Of a stretch of DNA of 64,000 bases, positions 1 to 8,762 are shown in pieces. The notes beneath the pieces are model-generated. The model made no database searches, was not told where the DNA came from, and was given only the letters and a program-made list of their open reading frames with translations. Made by a program: the position numbers and the translations under genes. Source of the stretch: Sphaerisporangium siamense (GTDB lineage Bacteria; Actinomycetota; Actinomycetes; Streptosporangiales; Streptosporangiaceae). Each line of letters opens with the position of its first letter. Positions within the stretch are counted from its first letter, which is position 1. The DNA lies in contig NZ_JACHND010000001.1 in the NCBI RefSeq assembly GCF_014205275.1, positions 7,812,001-7,876,000 of the forward strand, read 5' to 3'.

Positions 1-424
1 TCGACTCCTCGAACGACGTCCCGCGGTCGCCCTCCGCGATCGGCGTCCGGGTTCCTCAACGCCGCCGAGGCCGTTCGTCATCCCCGTTTCTTCCCCGTGC
101 CCCCCCGATCACCGGCCGGTGTGAATGGCGGCATTCATCCCGAACATCCGAAGCGTACCCGGCACCCTCGGGTGCGGCGCACGATCTCTGCGACGTCCTA
201 TTCACGGCGGCCGGCCGCCGTGAATATTCCGCCATTCCGGCGACGCGACCTCGGCCGGGAGCGCTTCACCACGCGTCTCCCGCGCGAAAACCCGTCGGCA
301 CTTTCCTTTCCCACCAATCCGATGCCCCTGCGGCCCCGGATAGCGGGATGAGGATCCCGGCCGGACCTCTCCCCATCGCAAGCTCCCGGTCATATCGACC
401 GGCTGCCGAAAGGACCGTGACGAC
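1..424. promoter_or_regulatory. Leader of the DUF4331 cassette, with palindromes
   Basis: No convincing gene lies here. Two dyads are visible. At 199-226 there is a perfect 28-bp palindrome whose left arm is TATTCACGGCGGCC. At 122-137 there is TGAATG-GCGG-CATTCA. The hexamer GTGAAT occurs at 121-126 and 220-225 on this strand and at 200-205 on the other, which looks like a repeated operator half-site. A Shine-Dalgarno-like AAAGGA sits at about 409-414, before the ATG at 425. A terminator of an upstream gene is an alternative for the long palindrome, but no T-tract follows it. Confidence 0.45.
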
Positions 425-1816
425 ATGGAACTCCGGAGACACCGGCGTGTCCTGATCGCCCTGGGGCTCGCGGGAGCACTGGCCGCCTCCTCGGTCACCC
501 TGCTCGCCCCGGACACCGGCGACGCGTCCTCGCACCGCGAGGCGCCCCTGATCGCCGGGGACCCGCGCAACGACAACACCGACGTCTACGCCTTCACCAG
601 CCCCGACAAACCCGGCACCGTCACGCTCATCGCCAACTGGATCCCCTTCGAGGAACCCGCGGGCGGGCCGAACTTCTACACCTTCGACACCCGGTCCCGC
701 TACAACATCAAGATCGACAACAACGGCAACGGCATGCCGGACGTCACCTACCAGTGGACGTTCCGCGACGAGGACAAGCGCGGCACCTCCACCTTCCTCT
801 ACAACAACGGCCCCGTCACCTCGATCGACGACCCGAACCTGCTGTTCCGCCAGCGCTACACGCTCAAGAAGTTCACCGCCAAGGACGGCTGGACGACCGT
901 CGTCAAGGACGGCGTCGTCGCGCCGAGCCACGCCGGCGCCGCCTCGATGCCCGACTACGCCCGGCTGCGCGAGCAGTCCCTCCGCAAGCTGCCGGGCGGC
1001 GGCGTCTCGTTCGCCGGGCAGGCCGACGAGGCGTTCTTCCTCGACCTGCGCGTCTTCGACCTCCTCTACGGCGGCGACCTGTCGGAGGTGGGGCAGGACA
1101 CCACCAAGGGCTACAACGTCCACACCATCGCCATCCAGGTGCCCAAGAACGAGGTCGCGCTGAAGAACGACGCCACGCGCAACCCCGTAATCGGTGTCTG
1201 GTCCACCACCGAGAAGTGGAGCCCGAAGGGCTACCGCCAGGTGTCGCGGCTCGGCAACCCGCTGGTCAACGAGGTCGTCGTGCCCGCCGGGCTGAAGGAC
1301 ACCTTCAACGCGATCAGCCCCGACAAGGACGCGGGCATCCCCGCCGTCGTCAAGCGCGTCACCGACCCCGAGCTGCCCAAGCTCATCGAGGGCATCTACA
1401 AGATCCCCGCGCCGAAGACGCCGCGCGACGACCTGGCCGAGATCTACCTGACCGGCATCGCCAAGGCCAACGGCCCGATCAAGGCCGACCTCAACTCGCA
1501 GATCCTCAACAAGGACGCCGACCCCAAGAAGTTCCGGCCGTCCGAGATGCTGCGCCTCAACCTGGCGATCCCGCCCACGCGTACCCCCAACCGGCTCGGC
1601 GTCCTGGCGGGGGACCTCCAGGGCTTCCCCAACGGCCGCCGACTCGGCGACGACGTCCTGGACATCTCGCTGCAGGCCGTCGAAGGGGCCGCGCGCACGG
1701 GCAAGCTCGTCCCCGCCCTCGCCGCGGGCGACAAGGTGGACGCCAACGACAAACCGTTCCTGGCGACGTTCCCGTACATCCCGCTGCCGAGCTCGGTGGC
1801 GGTCAACCAGCGGTGA
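425..1816 (+). CDS. DUF4331 domain-containing secreted protein
   Basis: 463 residues. An N-terminal basic stretch (ELRRHRR) and a hydrophobic segment at about 9-28 form a signal peptide or membrane anchor. The mature part opens with the SSHREAPLI and NDNTDVYAF signatures of DUF4331, a family of exported bacterial proteins with no established biochemical role. The length matches whole-family members, so the gene looks intact. The ATG at 425 has an AAAGGA ribosome site. It is followed 91 bp later by a TPR gene and a NicO-type metal transporter on the same strand, so a role outside the membrane linked to divalent metal handling is possible but is inferred only from this context. Confidence 0.88.
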   Translation: MELRRHRRVLIALGLAGALAASSVTLLAPDTGDASSHREAPLIAGDPRNDNTDVYAFTSPDKPGTVTLIANWIPFEEPAGGPNFYTFDTRSRYNIKIDNNGNGMPDVTYQWTFRDEDKRGTSTFLYNNGPVTSIDDPNLLFRQRYTLKKFTAKDGWTTVVKDGVVAPSHAGAASMPDYARLREQSLRKLPGGGVSFAGQADEAFFLDLRVFDLLYGGDLSEVGQDTTKGYNVHTIAIQVPKNEVALKNDATRNPVIGVWSTTEKWSPKGYRQVSRLGNPLVNEVVVPAGLKDTFNAISPDKDAGIPAVVKRVTDPELPKLIEGIYKIPAPKTPRDDLAEIYLTGIAKANGPIKADLNSQILNKDADPKKFRPSEMLRLNLAIPPTRTPNRLGVLAGDLQGFPNGRRLGDDVLDISLQAVEGAARTGKLVPALAAGDKVDANDKPFLATFPYIPLPSSVAVNQR

Positions 1817-1907
1817 ACCCCGGGCCGCCGGTTCCTCCCCCGCCTCGGGCGAGAACCGGCGGTCCGCACCGGTCCATCCCTTCGGGAACCATTCAGGAGA
1901 GACCACC

Positions 1908-3221
1908 ATGGCCACCACCCGCCTTCGCGGCCGGGTGCGGACGGCGGCCGTCGTGACCGCGGGCGCCGTGGGCGCCGCCCTCGCGGTCACGGCGGCGGCG
2001 ACCCTGCTCCCGCCCTCCGGCCCGCGCGGCGCCGCCGCGCCCGTCCCCGTCGCCCCGTCCTACGGCGACACGCCCGTCACGTCCGCCGGGCTCGCCCGCA
2101 CGGTGTCCGGCCTGCGGGACCGGCTCACCCGGCTGCCCAGGGACCACCAGGCGTGGGCGTCCCTCGGCGCCGCCTACGTCCAGCAGGCCAGGGTCACCGC
2201 CGACCCGTCCTCCTACGCCCAGGCCGAGGCCGCGCTGCGGCGCGCGGCGTCCCTCGCCCCGGACGACTTCGCCGTCCTCACCGGCCGGGCCGCGCTCGCG
2301 GCGGGCCGGCACGAGTTCGCCGAGGCCGTGCGGCTGGCGGACCGGGCCGTCGCCGCCAACCCGTACGGCGCCGCCGCCTACGGCGTGCTGGCCGACGCCC
2401 GCACCCAGCTCGGCGACTACGCGCGGGCCTCGCGGGCCGTCGCCCGCATGATGGACCTGCGGCCCGGCGTCGCCTCCTTCACCCGCGCCTCCTACGACGC
2501 CGAGCTGCGCGGCGACGCGCGGCGGGCGGGCGCGCTGCTGGAGGCCGCCCTGCACGACGCATCCGCCCCCGAGGACATCGCCTACTGCCAGCACTACCTG
2601 GGCGAGCTCGCCCTGCGCGGCGGCGACCTGCGCCGCGCGGACGCGATGTACGCGCGGGCGCTGCGGGCCTACCCCGGGTTCGTGCCCGCCATGGCCGGGC
2701 GGGCGCGGGTCGCGGCGTCGCGCGGCGACCTGGAGCGCGCGGCCTCCGGGTACGCCGCCGTGGTCGCCCGGCTTCCCCTCCCCCAGCACGTCGTCGAGTA
2801 CGGCGAGGTGCTGGAGCGGCTCGGCAGGAGTCCCGCCGCCGCGTGGGAGCTGCTGCGCGCCCAGCGTGAGCTGATGCGCGTGAACGGCGTCCGCGACGAC
2901 CTCACCTGGGCGGAGTTCGAGGCCGACCACGGCTCCGCCGCCGTGGCCGTACGGCACGCCAGGGCCGAGTACGCGCGCAACCCCAACCTCGCGGCCGCCG
3001 ACGCGCTCGCCTGGGCGCTGCACAAGGACGGCCGCTCCCGCGAGGCCCTCCGGTACGCGCGCGAGGCCACCTCCACCGGCTGGTGCAACGCGCTGCTCCT
3101 CCACCACCGCGGCGTGATCGAACAGGCCCTCGGCCGGAACCCGTCCCCCTCGTTCTCCCGGTCCAAGGCCTGCAATGCCCGCTTCGACCCCACCCTGCCC
3201 GCCCTGGCGAGGTTCTCGTGA
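1908..3221 (+). CDS. Tetratricopeptide repeat protein, exported or membrane-anchored
   Basis: 437 residues. A single hydrophobic segment at about 13-35 follows an arginine-rich start, so the protein is probably anchored with its repeats outside. TPR helices run from about residue 70 to 400, for example AWASLGAAYVQQA, AAYGVLADARTQLGDY and DALAWALHKDGRSREAL. The ATG at 1908 has a clear AGGAGA site. Its TGA overlaps the GTG start of the metal transporter (GTGA at 3218-3221), which implies translational coupling. TPR proteins scaffold complexes, so it may bridge the DUF4331 protein and the transporter. That is inference. Confidence 0.85.
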   Translation: MATTRLRGRVRTAAVVTAGAVGAALAVTAAATLLPPSGPRGAAAPVPVAPSYGDTPVTSAGLARTVSGLRDRLTRLPRDHQAWASLGAAYVQQARVTADPSSYAQAEAALRRAASLAPDDFAVLTGRAALAAGRHEFAEAVRLADRAVAANPYGAAAYGVLADARTQLGDYARASRAVARMMDLRPGVASFTRASYDAELRGDARRAGALLEAALHDASAPEDIAYCQHYLGELALRGGDLRRADAMYARALRAYPGFVPAMAGRARVAASRGDLERAASGYAAVVARLPLPQHVVEYGEVLERLGRSPAAAWELLRAQRELMRVNGVRDDLTWAEFEADHGSAAVAVRHARAEYARNPNLAAADALAWALHKDGRSREALRYAREATSTGWCNALLLHHRGVIEQALGRNPSPSFSRSKACNARFDPTLPALARFS

Positions 3222-4747
3222 TCGCGATCGTTCTGGCCGCCGTGGTGGCGGCCCATCCCCTGGGCAACTTCACCGTCAACCACTACGACGGGCTGAAGGT
3301 GCTGCCCGGCCGGGTCGAGAACACGGCCGTCGTGGACTACGCCGAGCTGCCGACGCTGCAGGCCCGGGCGTCCGTGGACGCCGACGGGTCCGGGGACGCC
3401 TCCCCCGCTGAACGCGCCGCCCACGCCGCGACCACGTGCGCGGCGCTCGCCGGGGATCAGCGCCTGGTCGTGGACGGCACGGCGGTCCCGTGGCGGGTCG
3501 GCCGGGCCGCGTTCGCCTACGAACCCGGTCAGGGCGGGCTGGAGACCAGCCGGTTGACCTGTTCCCTGTGGGCGCCGGCGCGCGCCGCCGCGTCGGTGTC
3601 CTTCACCGACTCCTTCCTCGGCGACCGCATCGGCTGGCGCGAGATCACCGCCGCCGCCGACGGCGTACGGCTCGACCGTCCACCTGTCCCCGCCGAGAGC
3701 GTCAGCCGCGAGTTGCGCGCCTACCCGCGGGACCTGCTGTCGGGCGCCCTCGACCAGCGCGCGGTCACCCTGCGCGTGGCACCGTCGAACGCCGTCGCCT
3801 CACCTGATCGTTCCCGGGACGCCGCTCCCGGGCCGGGCGACTCGGAGACCGGGCCCGGCGCACCCCGGTTCGACGCCTCGGCGACGCTCGGGATCGGCGG
3901 CCCGTTCGGGGATCTGCTCGCCGGGCTCGACCGGATCTTCACCGGCCTCGTCGGCGCCTCCGCGTTGACGGTGCCGCTCGGACTGCTCGCCGTGCTGCTG
4001 GCGGTGGTCCTCGGCGCCGGGCACGCGCTGATCCCCGGGCACGGCAAGACGGTCATGGCCGCCTACCTGGCCGGGCGGCGTGGCCGGCCGCGCGACGCCC
4101 TGGTCGTCGGCGCGACCGTGACGGCCACGCACACCGCGGGGGTGCTGGTGGTGGGCCTGCTGGTCAGCACGTTCTCCAGCCTGGCCGGAGACTCGATCCT
4201 GGCCTGGCTCGGCGTCGCCGGCGGCCTCCTCATCGCCGCCCTCGGCCTCCGCCTCCTCTGGTCCGCCATCCGGACCCGCCGCACCGACGGGTCCGGCCAC
4301 GGCCATGGGCATGGACACGGCCATGGACACGGCCATGGACACGGCCATGGACACGGGTTCGGACACGGGTTCGGACATGGACATGGGCATGGGCACGGCC
4401 ATGGGCACGGGCACGGCGGCGGGGACCGTTCCGGGCTGATCGGGTTGGGGGTGGCGGGTGGGCTGGTGCCGAGCCCGTCGGCGCTGATCGTGCTGCTCGG
4501 CGCGATGGCGCTCGGCCGCACCTGGTTCGGCGTCGCGCTGGTCGCCGCCTACGGTCTGGGCATGGCCGCGACGCTCACCGCCGTCGGATTCCTGCTGGTC
4601 AAGCTCTCGTCCCGCCTGAACCGCCTGGCGACCGCCCGCCGCGGGCTCGCCGCGCGCCTGGCGCGCCTAACCCCCGTGGGCACGGCCACGATGGTCGTCG
4701 TCCTGGGCGCCGGCCTCGCCGTACGCGGCTTCGCCGGCGCGGTCTGA
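3218..4747 (+). CDS. NicO/RcnA-type nickel-cobalt transporter with extracytoplasmic domain
   Basis: 509 residues from GTG 3218, chosen because it overlaps the preceding stop and precedes a hydrophobic leader ending in AHPLGNFTVNHYDGL. Residues of about 15-220 form a soluble, probably extracytoplasmic domain. The membrane part has about six helices and carries the family motif GAGHALIPGHGKT near residue 270. A loop of alternating His-Gly, with two Phe interruptions, follows. It is encoded by near-perfect 12-bp repeats at about 4294-4418 and is a likely metal-binding loop. NicO/RcnA proteins move Ni2+ or Co2+; whether this one imports or exports cannot be told. It is the last gene of the DUF4331-TPR cassette. 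Confidence 0.85.
   Translation: MIAIVLAAVVAAHPLGNFTVNHYDGLKVLPGRVENTAVVDYAELPTLQARASVDADGSGDASPAERAAHAATTCAALAGDQRLVVDGTAVPWRVGRAAFAYEPGQGGLETSRLTCSLWAPARAAASVSFTDSFLGDRIGWREITAAADGVRLDRPPVPAESVSRELRAYPRDLLSGALDQRAVTLRVAPSNAVASPDRSRDAAPGPGDSETGPGAPRFDASATLGIGGPFGDLLAGLDRIFTGLVGASALTVPLGLLAVLLAVVLGAGHALIPGHGKTVMAAYLAGRRGRPRDALVVGATVTATHTAGVLVVGLLVSTFSSLAGDSILAWLGVAGGLLIAALGLRLLWSAIRTRRTDGSGHGHGHGHGHGHGHGHGHGHGFGHGFGHGHGHGHGHGHGHGGGDRSGLIGLGVAGGLVPSPSALIVLLGAMALGRTWFGVALVAAYGLGMAATLTAVGFLLVKLSSRLNRLATARRGLAARLARLTPVGTATMVVVLGAGLAVRGFAGAV
4294..4418 (+). repeat. His-Gly coding 12-bp repeats
   Basis: Near-perfect tandem copies of GGACACGGCCAT and variants encode the His-Gly loop of the NicO transporter. 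The repeat is in frame throughout, so copy-number changes would alter loop length without breaking the gene. Confidence 0.85.
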
Positions 4748-4778
4748 GGGTGCGGGGCGGGGCCCTAAGATCGTCGCT

Positions 4779-5435
4779 ATGGGGGCGACCTTGGTGTGGG
4801 TACACGGGGGTGCGTGGGCGGAGCGCCACGCGAGTGAGCGGTCGCGCGAGGTTCTCTCCGCTCACGGGCTGCACGTGGTGACGGCCACGCACCGGCTGAG
4901 CGGCGAGGCCACCTGGCCCGCGCAACTGGACGACGTGCGGGAGGCCGCGCGTACGGCGCGGGCGGAGCGGCCCGGGGCGCCGGTGCTGGTGGGCGGCCGG
5001 TCATCCGGCGGCCACCTGGCGCTCCAGCTCGGCCTGCGCGGCATCGACGCCCCCGACGACGTGGCGGGCGTGATCGCGATCTCGCCGCCCGTCGACCCGC
5101 TCGCCGCCGACTGGCCCGAGGCCCGTGCCGCGGGCGGCCCGTGGACGCGGCTCCTCGGCCACGTCCCCACCCCGCTGGACGACGTCACCGCCGACGCGAC
5201 TCCCGCCAACCACGTCGGCAACGGCGTCCCCGTCCTGCTCGTGCACGGGACCGGCGACACGGTGGTGCCCCCGGCGCAGGCGCTGGACCTGAGCAACGCC
5301 CTGCTGGCCTCCGGCCACCCCGTGACGACCTACCTCACCGCCGGCGACCACGACGTCGACCTGACCCGCGACGACGTCCGAACCGTCATCGCGTCCTTCC
5401 TCACCGTCCTCGCCGAGACCGCCCTCCCGGTCTGA
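4779..5435 (+). CDS. Alpha/beta hydrolase (esterase/lipase-like)
   Basis: 218 residues, cytoplasmic. Alpha/beta-hydrolase landmarks are visible: the oxyanion-type HGGAW near residue 9, the nucleophile elbow GRSSGG (Ser about 75), VLLVHGTGDTVVPP with the acid Asp near 160, and a C-terminal GDHDVD supplying His. Such small enzymes hydrolyse ester or amide bonds; the substrate cannot be read from sequence. It is close to the NicO gene (31 bp after its stop) but has its own ATG, and it converges on the CsbD-like gene with only 6 bp between stops. Confidence 0.8.
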   Translation: MGATLVWVHGGAWAERHASERSREVLSAHGLHVVTATHRLSGEATWPAQLDDVREAARTARAERPGAPVLVGGRSSGGHLALQLGLRGIDAPDDVAGVIAISPPVDPLAADWPEARAAGGPWTRLLGHVPTPLDDVTADATPANHVGNGVPVLLVHGTGDTVVPPAQALDLSNALLASGHPVTTYLTAGDHDVDLTRDDVRTVIASFLTVLAETALPV

Positions 5436-5441
5436 ACGCGG

Positions 5442-5633
5442 TCAGCGCCGGGCGTACTTCTCGCGGATCTCGGCGGCGGTCTCCTTGATGCGGGTCTCGG
5501 TCTGCAGAAGCCGGGCCTCGGCCTCCTCGGTGCGGCCTTCGGCGGCCAGGGTGCGGTTCCCGGTGGTCGCGCCGAGCCGTCGCTTGGCCTTGGCCTTCAG
5601 CTCGCGCATCTTCCACTTCTCCAGCAGGCCCAT
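5442..5633 (-). CDS. CsbD-like small stress protein
   Basis: 63 residues from the ATG at 5633; the reading frame runs further upstream but the conserved part starts at MGLLEKWKMRELKAKAKRRL. It is highly charged and helical, with the KAK-RRLG ... EGRTEEAEARL pattern typical of CsbD family proteins, which are induced under general stress in many bacteria and whose activity is unknown. It lies just downstream of a membrane-protein gene on the same strand (17 bp) and may be co-transcribed with it. Confidence 0.7.
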   Translation of the reverse strand: MGLLEKWKMRELKAKAKRRLGATTGNRTLAAEGRTEEAEARLLQTETRIKETAAEIREKYARR

Positions 5634-5649
5634 CGGCTGTTCGCCTCCG

Positions 5650-6522
5650 TCACTTCGGTGGACTGTGCCCCCGCCCACTCCCCTCGGAATCGGAAATGAT
5701 GCGCGCGGCCACATCACCCCAGGTCGTGGCGGGTGACGTCCTGCCCCGATCGGCGCGCGGCCACGCGGAGGGCAGGTCGTGGCGGCCGGAGACGAACTCC
5801 TGCACGGCGATCTTCACCCTGATCACGGGCCGGCGCCAGCGGATCTCGCGGTGCTCGGCCCTCGCCATCTTGACCGGATGTGGCCGGCGCGCGCCGGGCG
5901 CGAAGAGCCAGCGCGCCCAGGGGGACCCGGGGCGTGCGAGCCGGAGGGCCCCGAAGATCAGCAGGACCGGCACGAACAGCCCCGCCAGCCCCGTCCAGAT
6001 CTTGCCCTTGAGCAGCGTCACCACGGCGAGGAACAGGTCGGCGGTCAGCAAGAGCACGGCGGGCCACCGCCCGACGTGGGAGGGGTCGGGCAAGGAGAAC
6101 GGGCGCATGCCGAGCAGCAGGAGCACCGTCACCGCGACCGCGACGAAGACGGCGTCGACCGATGCCCGCCCTTCCTCGGTCCAGTAGACGTCGCGCAGGT
6201 GCAGGATCAGGGCGAACTCGTCGAGCACGAGGGCGGCGCCGACGCCGAACAGGCCGGCCGTCAGCGCGTACCAGCCCGAGGAGAGCCCGGCGACGACGAG
6301 CCCGGCGACCCCGCCGAGGAGCATGAGCACGACGCCGAAGACGACGTGGTGGACGTGGACGTCGCCGACGCTGACGTCACGGAACCAGCCGATCCGCGCG
6401 CGGATCAGCCGGACGTTGACGCGCGTGAACAGGAACGTGACGATCAGTGCCACCAGGAAGCAGAACAGCGGCAGACGTCCGGTGTCGATGATCCGCTGCT
6501 GGAACCAGACTCCCACGTGCAT
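5650..6522 (-). CDS. Integral membrane protein of unknown function
   Basis: 290 residues with about seven hydrophobic helices (first at about 15-33). A conserved-looking GDVHVHHVVFG motif near residue 52 puts three His next to the second helix, which could be a metal or active site. The C-terminal third is basic and soluble (KMARAEHREIRWRR). I do not recognise a characterised family. The start ATG at 6522 has no strong ribosome site. A GTG two codons later is possible. Confidence 0.7.
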   Translation of the reverse strand: MHVGVWFQQRIIDTGRLPLFCFLVALIVTFLFTRVNVRLIRARIGWFRDVSVGDVHVHHVVFGVVLMLLGGVAGLVVAGLSSGWYALTAGLFGVGAALVLDEFALILHLRDVYWTEEGRASVDAVFVAVAVTVLLLLGMRPFSLPDPSHVGRWPAVLLLTADLFLAVVTLLKGKIWTGLAGLFVPVLLIFGALRLARPGSPWARWLFAPGARRPHPVKMARAEHREIRWRRPVIRVKIAVQEFVSGRHDLPSAWPRADRGRTSPATTWGDVAARIISDSEGSGRGHSPPK

Positions 6523-6549
6523 CCCCCATCACCGATGCTACGGCCCCCC

Positions 6550-7272
6550 TCAGGCGAGAAACGCGCGCAACAGGGCGGCGGTTCCCTCCAAGTGTTCGGC
6601 GACGGCCCTTCTGGCGGCCTCGGGGTCGCCGGCGAGGATGGCGTCCACGATGGCGGCGTGCTGGGCGGCGGCGTGGTCGATGTTGGGGCCGAGCACCGGG
6701 ATCGCGTTGAGCAGGTCGGTCACGCGCAGGCGCGCGTCGGCGCAGGTGGCGGCGAGCAGCGGTGAGCCGGTCAGCTCGGCGATCGCCAGGTGGAAGGCGG
6801 TGTCGAGGCGCCGGTAGTCGGCGGGCGCGGCGCCGCCGACCTCCGCGAGCCGCCGGGTCAGCGTGGCGCGCTGCTCGCCGGTGAGCGGGGCGGCGGCCAG
6901 CACCTGCGCGGCGCCGCACTCGACGGCCATGCGGAAGGTGAGCGCGTCGGCCAGCTCGGCGGGCCCCATGGCGGCGACGGCGCGGCGCAGGTCGCCGTGC
7001 CCGGGCGGCGGCGGCTCGTACAGGACGAACGCCCCGCCGTAGCGTCCGCGCCGCACGTCGAGGTACCCGGCGTCCTGGAGGGCCTTGATGGCCTCGCGGA
7101 GCGTGACGCGGCTGATGCCGAGCCGGCCGGCCAGCTCGCGTTCGGGGGGCAGTTTGTCGCCGGTGGGCACGACGCCGAGCTTGATGGCCTGCAGCAGCCG
7201 CTCGACGGTCTCTTCGAAGGCGTTGCCCGCCCGCACGGGCCGCAGGACCGCGACGAGCTGCGGCTCCGCCAT
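6550..7272 (-). CDS. FadR-family (GntR) transcriptional regulator
   Basis: 240 residues from ATG 7272, which has GGGAGG a few bases upstream. The N-terminal winged helix (about 10-75) has the GntR signature LPPERELAGRLGISRVTLREAI. The C-terminal helical FCD-type ligand domain follows (about 95-225). It is transcribed divergently from the GlnA-like operon, and the 140-bp gap holds two copies of a 12-mer at 7293 and 7375. Regulators in this position control gamma-glutamylation catabolic operons in other actinomycetes. Repression relieved by an operon substrate or intermediate is the likely mode, by inference. Confidence 0.88.
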   Translation of the reverse strand: MAEPQLVAVLRPVRAGNAFEETVERLLQAIKLGVVPTGDKLPPERELAGRLGISRVTLREAIKALQDAGYLDVRRGRYGGAFVLYEPPPPGHGDLRRAVAAMGPAELADALTFRMAVECGAAQVLAAAPLTGEQRATLTRRLAEVGGAAPADYRRLDTAFHLAIAELTGSPLLAATCADARLRVTDLLNAIPVLGPNIDHAAAQHAAIVDAILAGDPEAARRAVAEHLEGTAALLRAFLA

Positions 7273-7292
7273 CACGCCTCCCGTTCTCAGGT

Positions 7293-7386
7293 CAATGGTT
7301 TGATATTAGTCCATTTGTCGGGACGGCTCGGCGAAACCGTTGACGCCAGGGCGCGGCGGGTGCTTGCATGCCTGCAATGGTCTGAT
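7293..7386. promoter_or_regulatory. Candidate GntR operator pair in the divergent promoter
   Basis: The 12-mer CAATGGTTTGAT at 7293-7304 recurs as CAATGGTCTGAT at 7375-7386 (one mismatch). The first copy sits inside an AATGG...CCATT dyad ending near 7315, the second inside ATGG...CCAT. Flanking both divergent starts suits an autoregulating GntR protein. TTGACG at 7340 could serve as a -35 for the rightward operon; this is weak. Confidence 0.5.
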
Positions 7387-7413
7387 TCCATACTTTTGAA
7401 GGAAGGGAGCGCC

Positions 7414-8760
7414 GTGCTGACCGTCGACGAGCTGCGTGACGACGTCTCCGCCGGCCGCGTGGACACCGTGCTCCTCGCCATCACCGACATGCAGGGACGC
7501 CTCCAGGGCAAACGGCTGTCCGCCCGGTACTTCCTGGAGCAGGTGCTGGAGCACGCCGCCGAGGGGTGCAACTACCTCCTCGCCGTGGACGTGGACATGA
7601 ACACGGTCGACGGGTACGCCATGTCGTCCTGGGAACGCGGCTACGGCGACTTCGTCATGCGGCCCGACCTGTCCACGCTGCGCCGGGTGCCCTGGCAGGA
7701 CGGCACGGTGCTGCTGATGGCGGACGTCCTCTGGGAGGACGGCGGCGACGTCGCCGCCTCGCCGCGCCAGATCCTGCGCGCGCAGCTCGGACGGCTCGCC
7801 GAGCGTGGCTGGAAGGCCTACGTCGGCACCGAGCTGGAGTTCGTCGTCTACCGGGACAGCTACGAGGACGCCTGGGGCAAGGCGTACCGCGACCTGACCC
7901 CGGCGAACCTCTACAACGTCGACTATTCGCTGCTCGGCGGCGCCCGGGTCGAGCCGCTGCTGCGCCGCGTCCGGCTCGGCATGGAGGGCGCGGGCATGTA
8001 CGTCGAGTCCGCCAAGGGCGAGTGCAACCTCGGCCAGCACGAGATCGCCTTCCGGTTCGACGAGGCGCTCGCCACCTGCGACAACCACGGCATCTACAAG
8101 AACGGCGCCAAGGAGATCGCGGCCCAGGACGGCATGTCGATCACCTTCATGGCCAAGCCGAACCACCGCGAGGGCAATTCCTGCCACATCCACATCTCGC
8201 TGCGCACCCCCGAGGGCGACCCGGTGATGGCGGGCGACGGCCCGCACGGCCTGTCCCGGGTCGGGGAGCACTTCATCGCGGGCCAGCTCGCCGCGCTGCG
8301 CGAGTTCACGCTGCTGTACGCGCCCAACGTCAACTCCTACAAGAGGTACGTCCCGGGCAGCTTCGCGCCGACGGCGGTCAAGTGGGGCGTGGACAACCGC
8401 ACGTGCGCGCTGCGCCTGGTCGGCCATGGCCCCTCGCTGCGCGTGGAGAACCGCGTGCCCGGCGGCGACGTGAACCCCTACCTGGCCGTGTCCGGCATGA
8501 TCGCGGCCGGGTTGCACGGCATCGACCACGAGCTTCCGCTGGAGGAGCCCTTCGGCGGCAACGCCTACGCGGCGGGGGCGGAGACCGTGCCGGCGACGCT
8601 GCGGGACGCGCTGGCGCTGTGGCGGTCCTCGGAGATCGCCAAGGCCGCGCTCGGCGAGGAGGTCGTCGAGCACTACGCGAACAACGCCCGCGTCGAGCTG
8701 GCCGCCTTCGACGCGGCCGTCACCGACTGGGAGATGTTCCGGGGCTTCGAACGGATGTGA
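7414..8760 (+). CDS. Glutamine synthetase-like gamma-glutamyl-amine ligase (GlnA4/PuuA type)
   Basis: 448 residues from GTG 7414, preceded by GGAAGGGA; the frame is open far upstream but that part is non-coding. GS beta-grasp and catalytic domains are visible: GTELEFVVYRD (about 140), GECNLGQHE, NHREGNSCHIHISL (the HxH nucleotide-site motif) and NPYLAVSGMIAAGLHGI. Members of this subfamily do not make glutamine for assimilation. They ATP-dependently join glutamate to polyamines (PuuA, GlnA3) or to ethanolamine (GlnA4 of Streptomyces coelicolor). The downstream genes (aldehyde dehydrogenase, alcohol-type SDR, gamma-glutamyl hydrolase) favour an amino alcohol as substrate. Two bases separate it from the next gene. 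Confidence 0.88.
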   Translation: MLTVDELRDDVSAGRVDTVLLAITDMQGRLQGKRLSARYFLEQVLEHAAEGCNYLLAVDVDMNTVDGYAMSSWERGYGDFVMRPDLSTLRRVPWQDGTVLLMADVLWEDGGDVAASPRQILRAQLGRLAERGWKAYVGTELEFVVYRDSYEDAWGKAYRDLTPANLYNVDYSLLGGARVEPLLRRVRLGMEGAGMYVESAKGECNLGQHEIAFRFDEALATCDNHGIYKNGAKEIAAQDGMSITFMAKPNHREGNSCHIHISLRTPEGDPVMAGDGPHGLSRVGEHFIAGQLAALREFTLLYAPNVNSYKRYVPGSFAPTAVKWGVDNRTCALRLVGHGPSLRVENRVPGGDVNPYLAVSGMIAAGLHGIDHELPLEEPFGGNAYAAGAETVPATLRDALALWRSSEIAKAALGEEVVEHYANNARVELAAFDAAVTDWEMFRGFERM

Positions 8761-8762
8761 CG

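Noticed and set aside
266..1990. 574-codon open frame antisense to the DUF4331 gene
   Set aside because: Product is Val/Gly/Arg-rich with no motifs; it is the usual G/C-driven shadow of a real gene.
4294..4418. CRISPR-like or regulatory satellite
   Set aside because: It encodes the His-Gly loop of the NicO transporter in frame.
6790..7413. Upstream extension of the GlnA-like gene by 208 codons
   Set aside because: It runs antisense through the GntR gene; GTG 7414 has a ribosome site and gives the normal family length.
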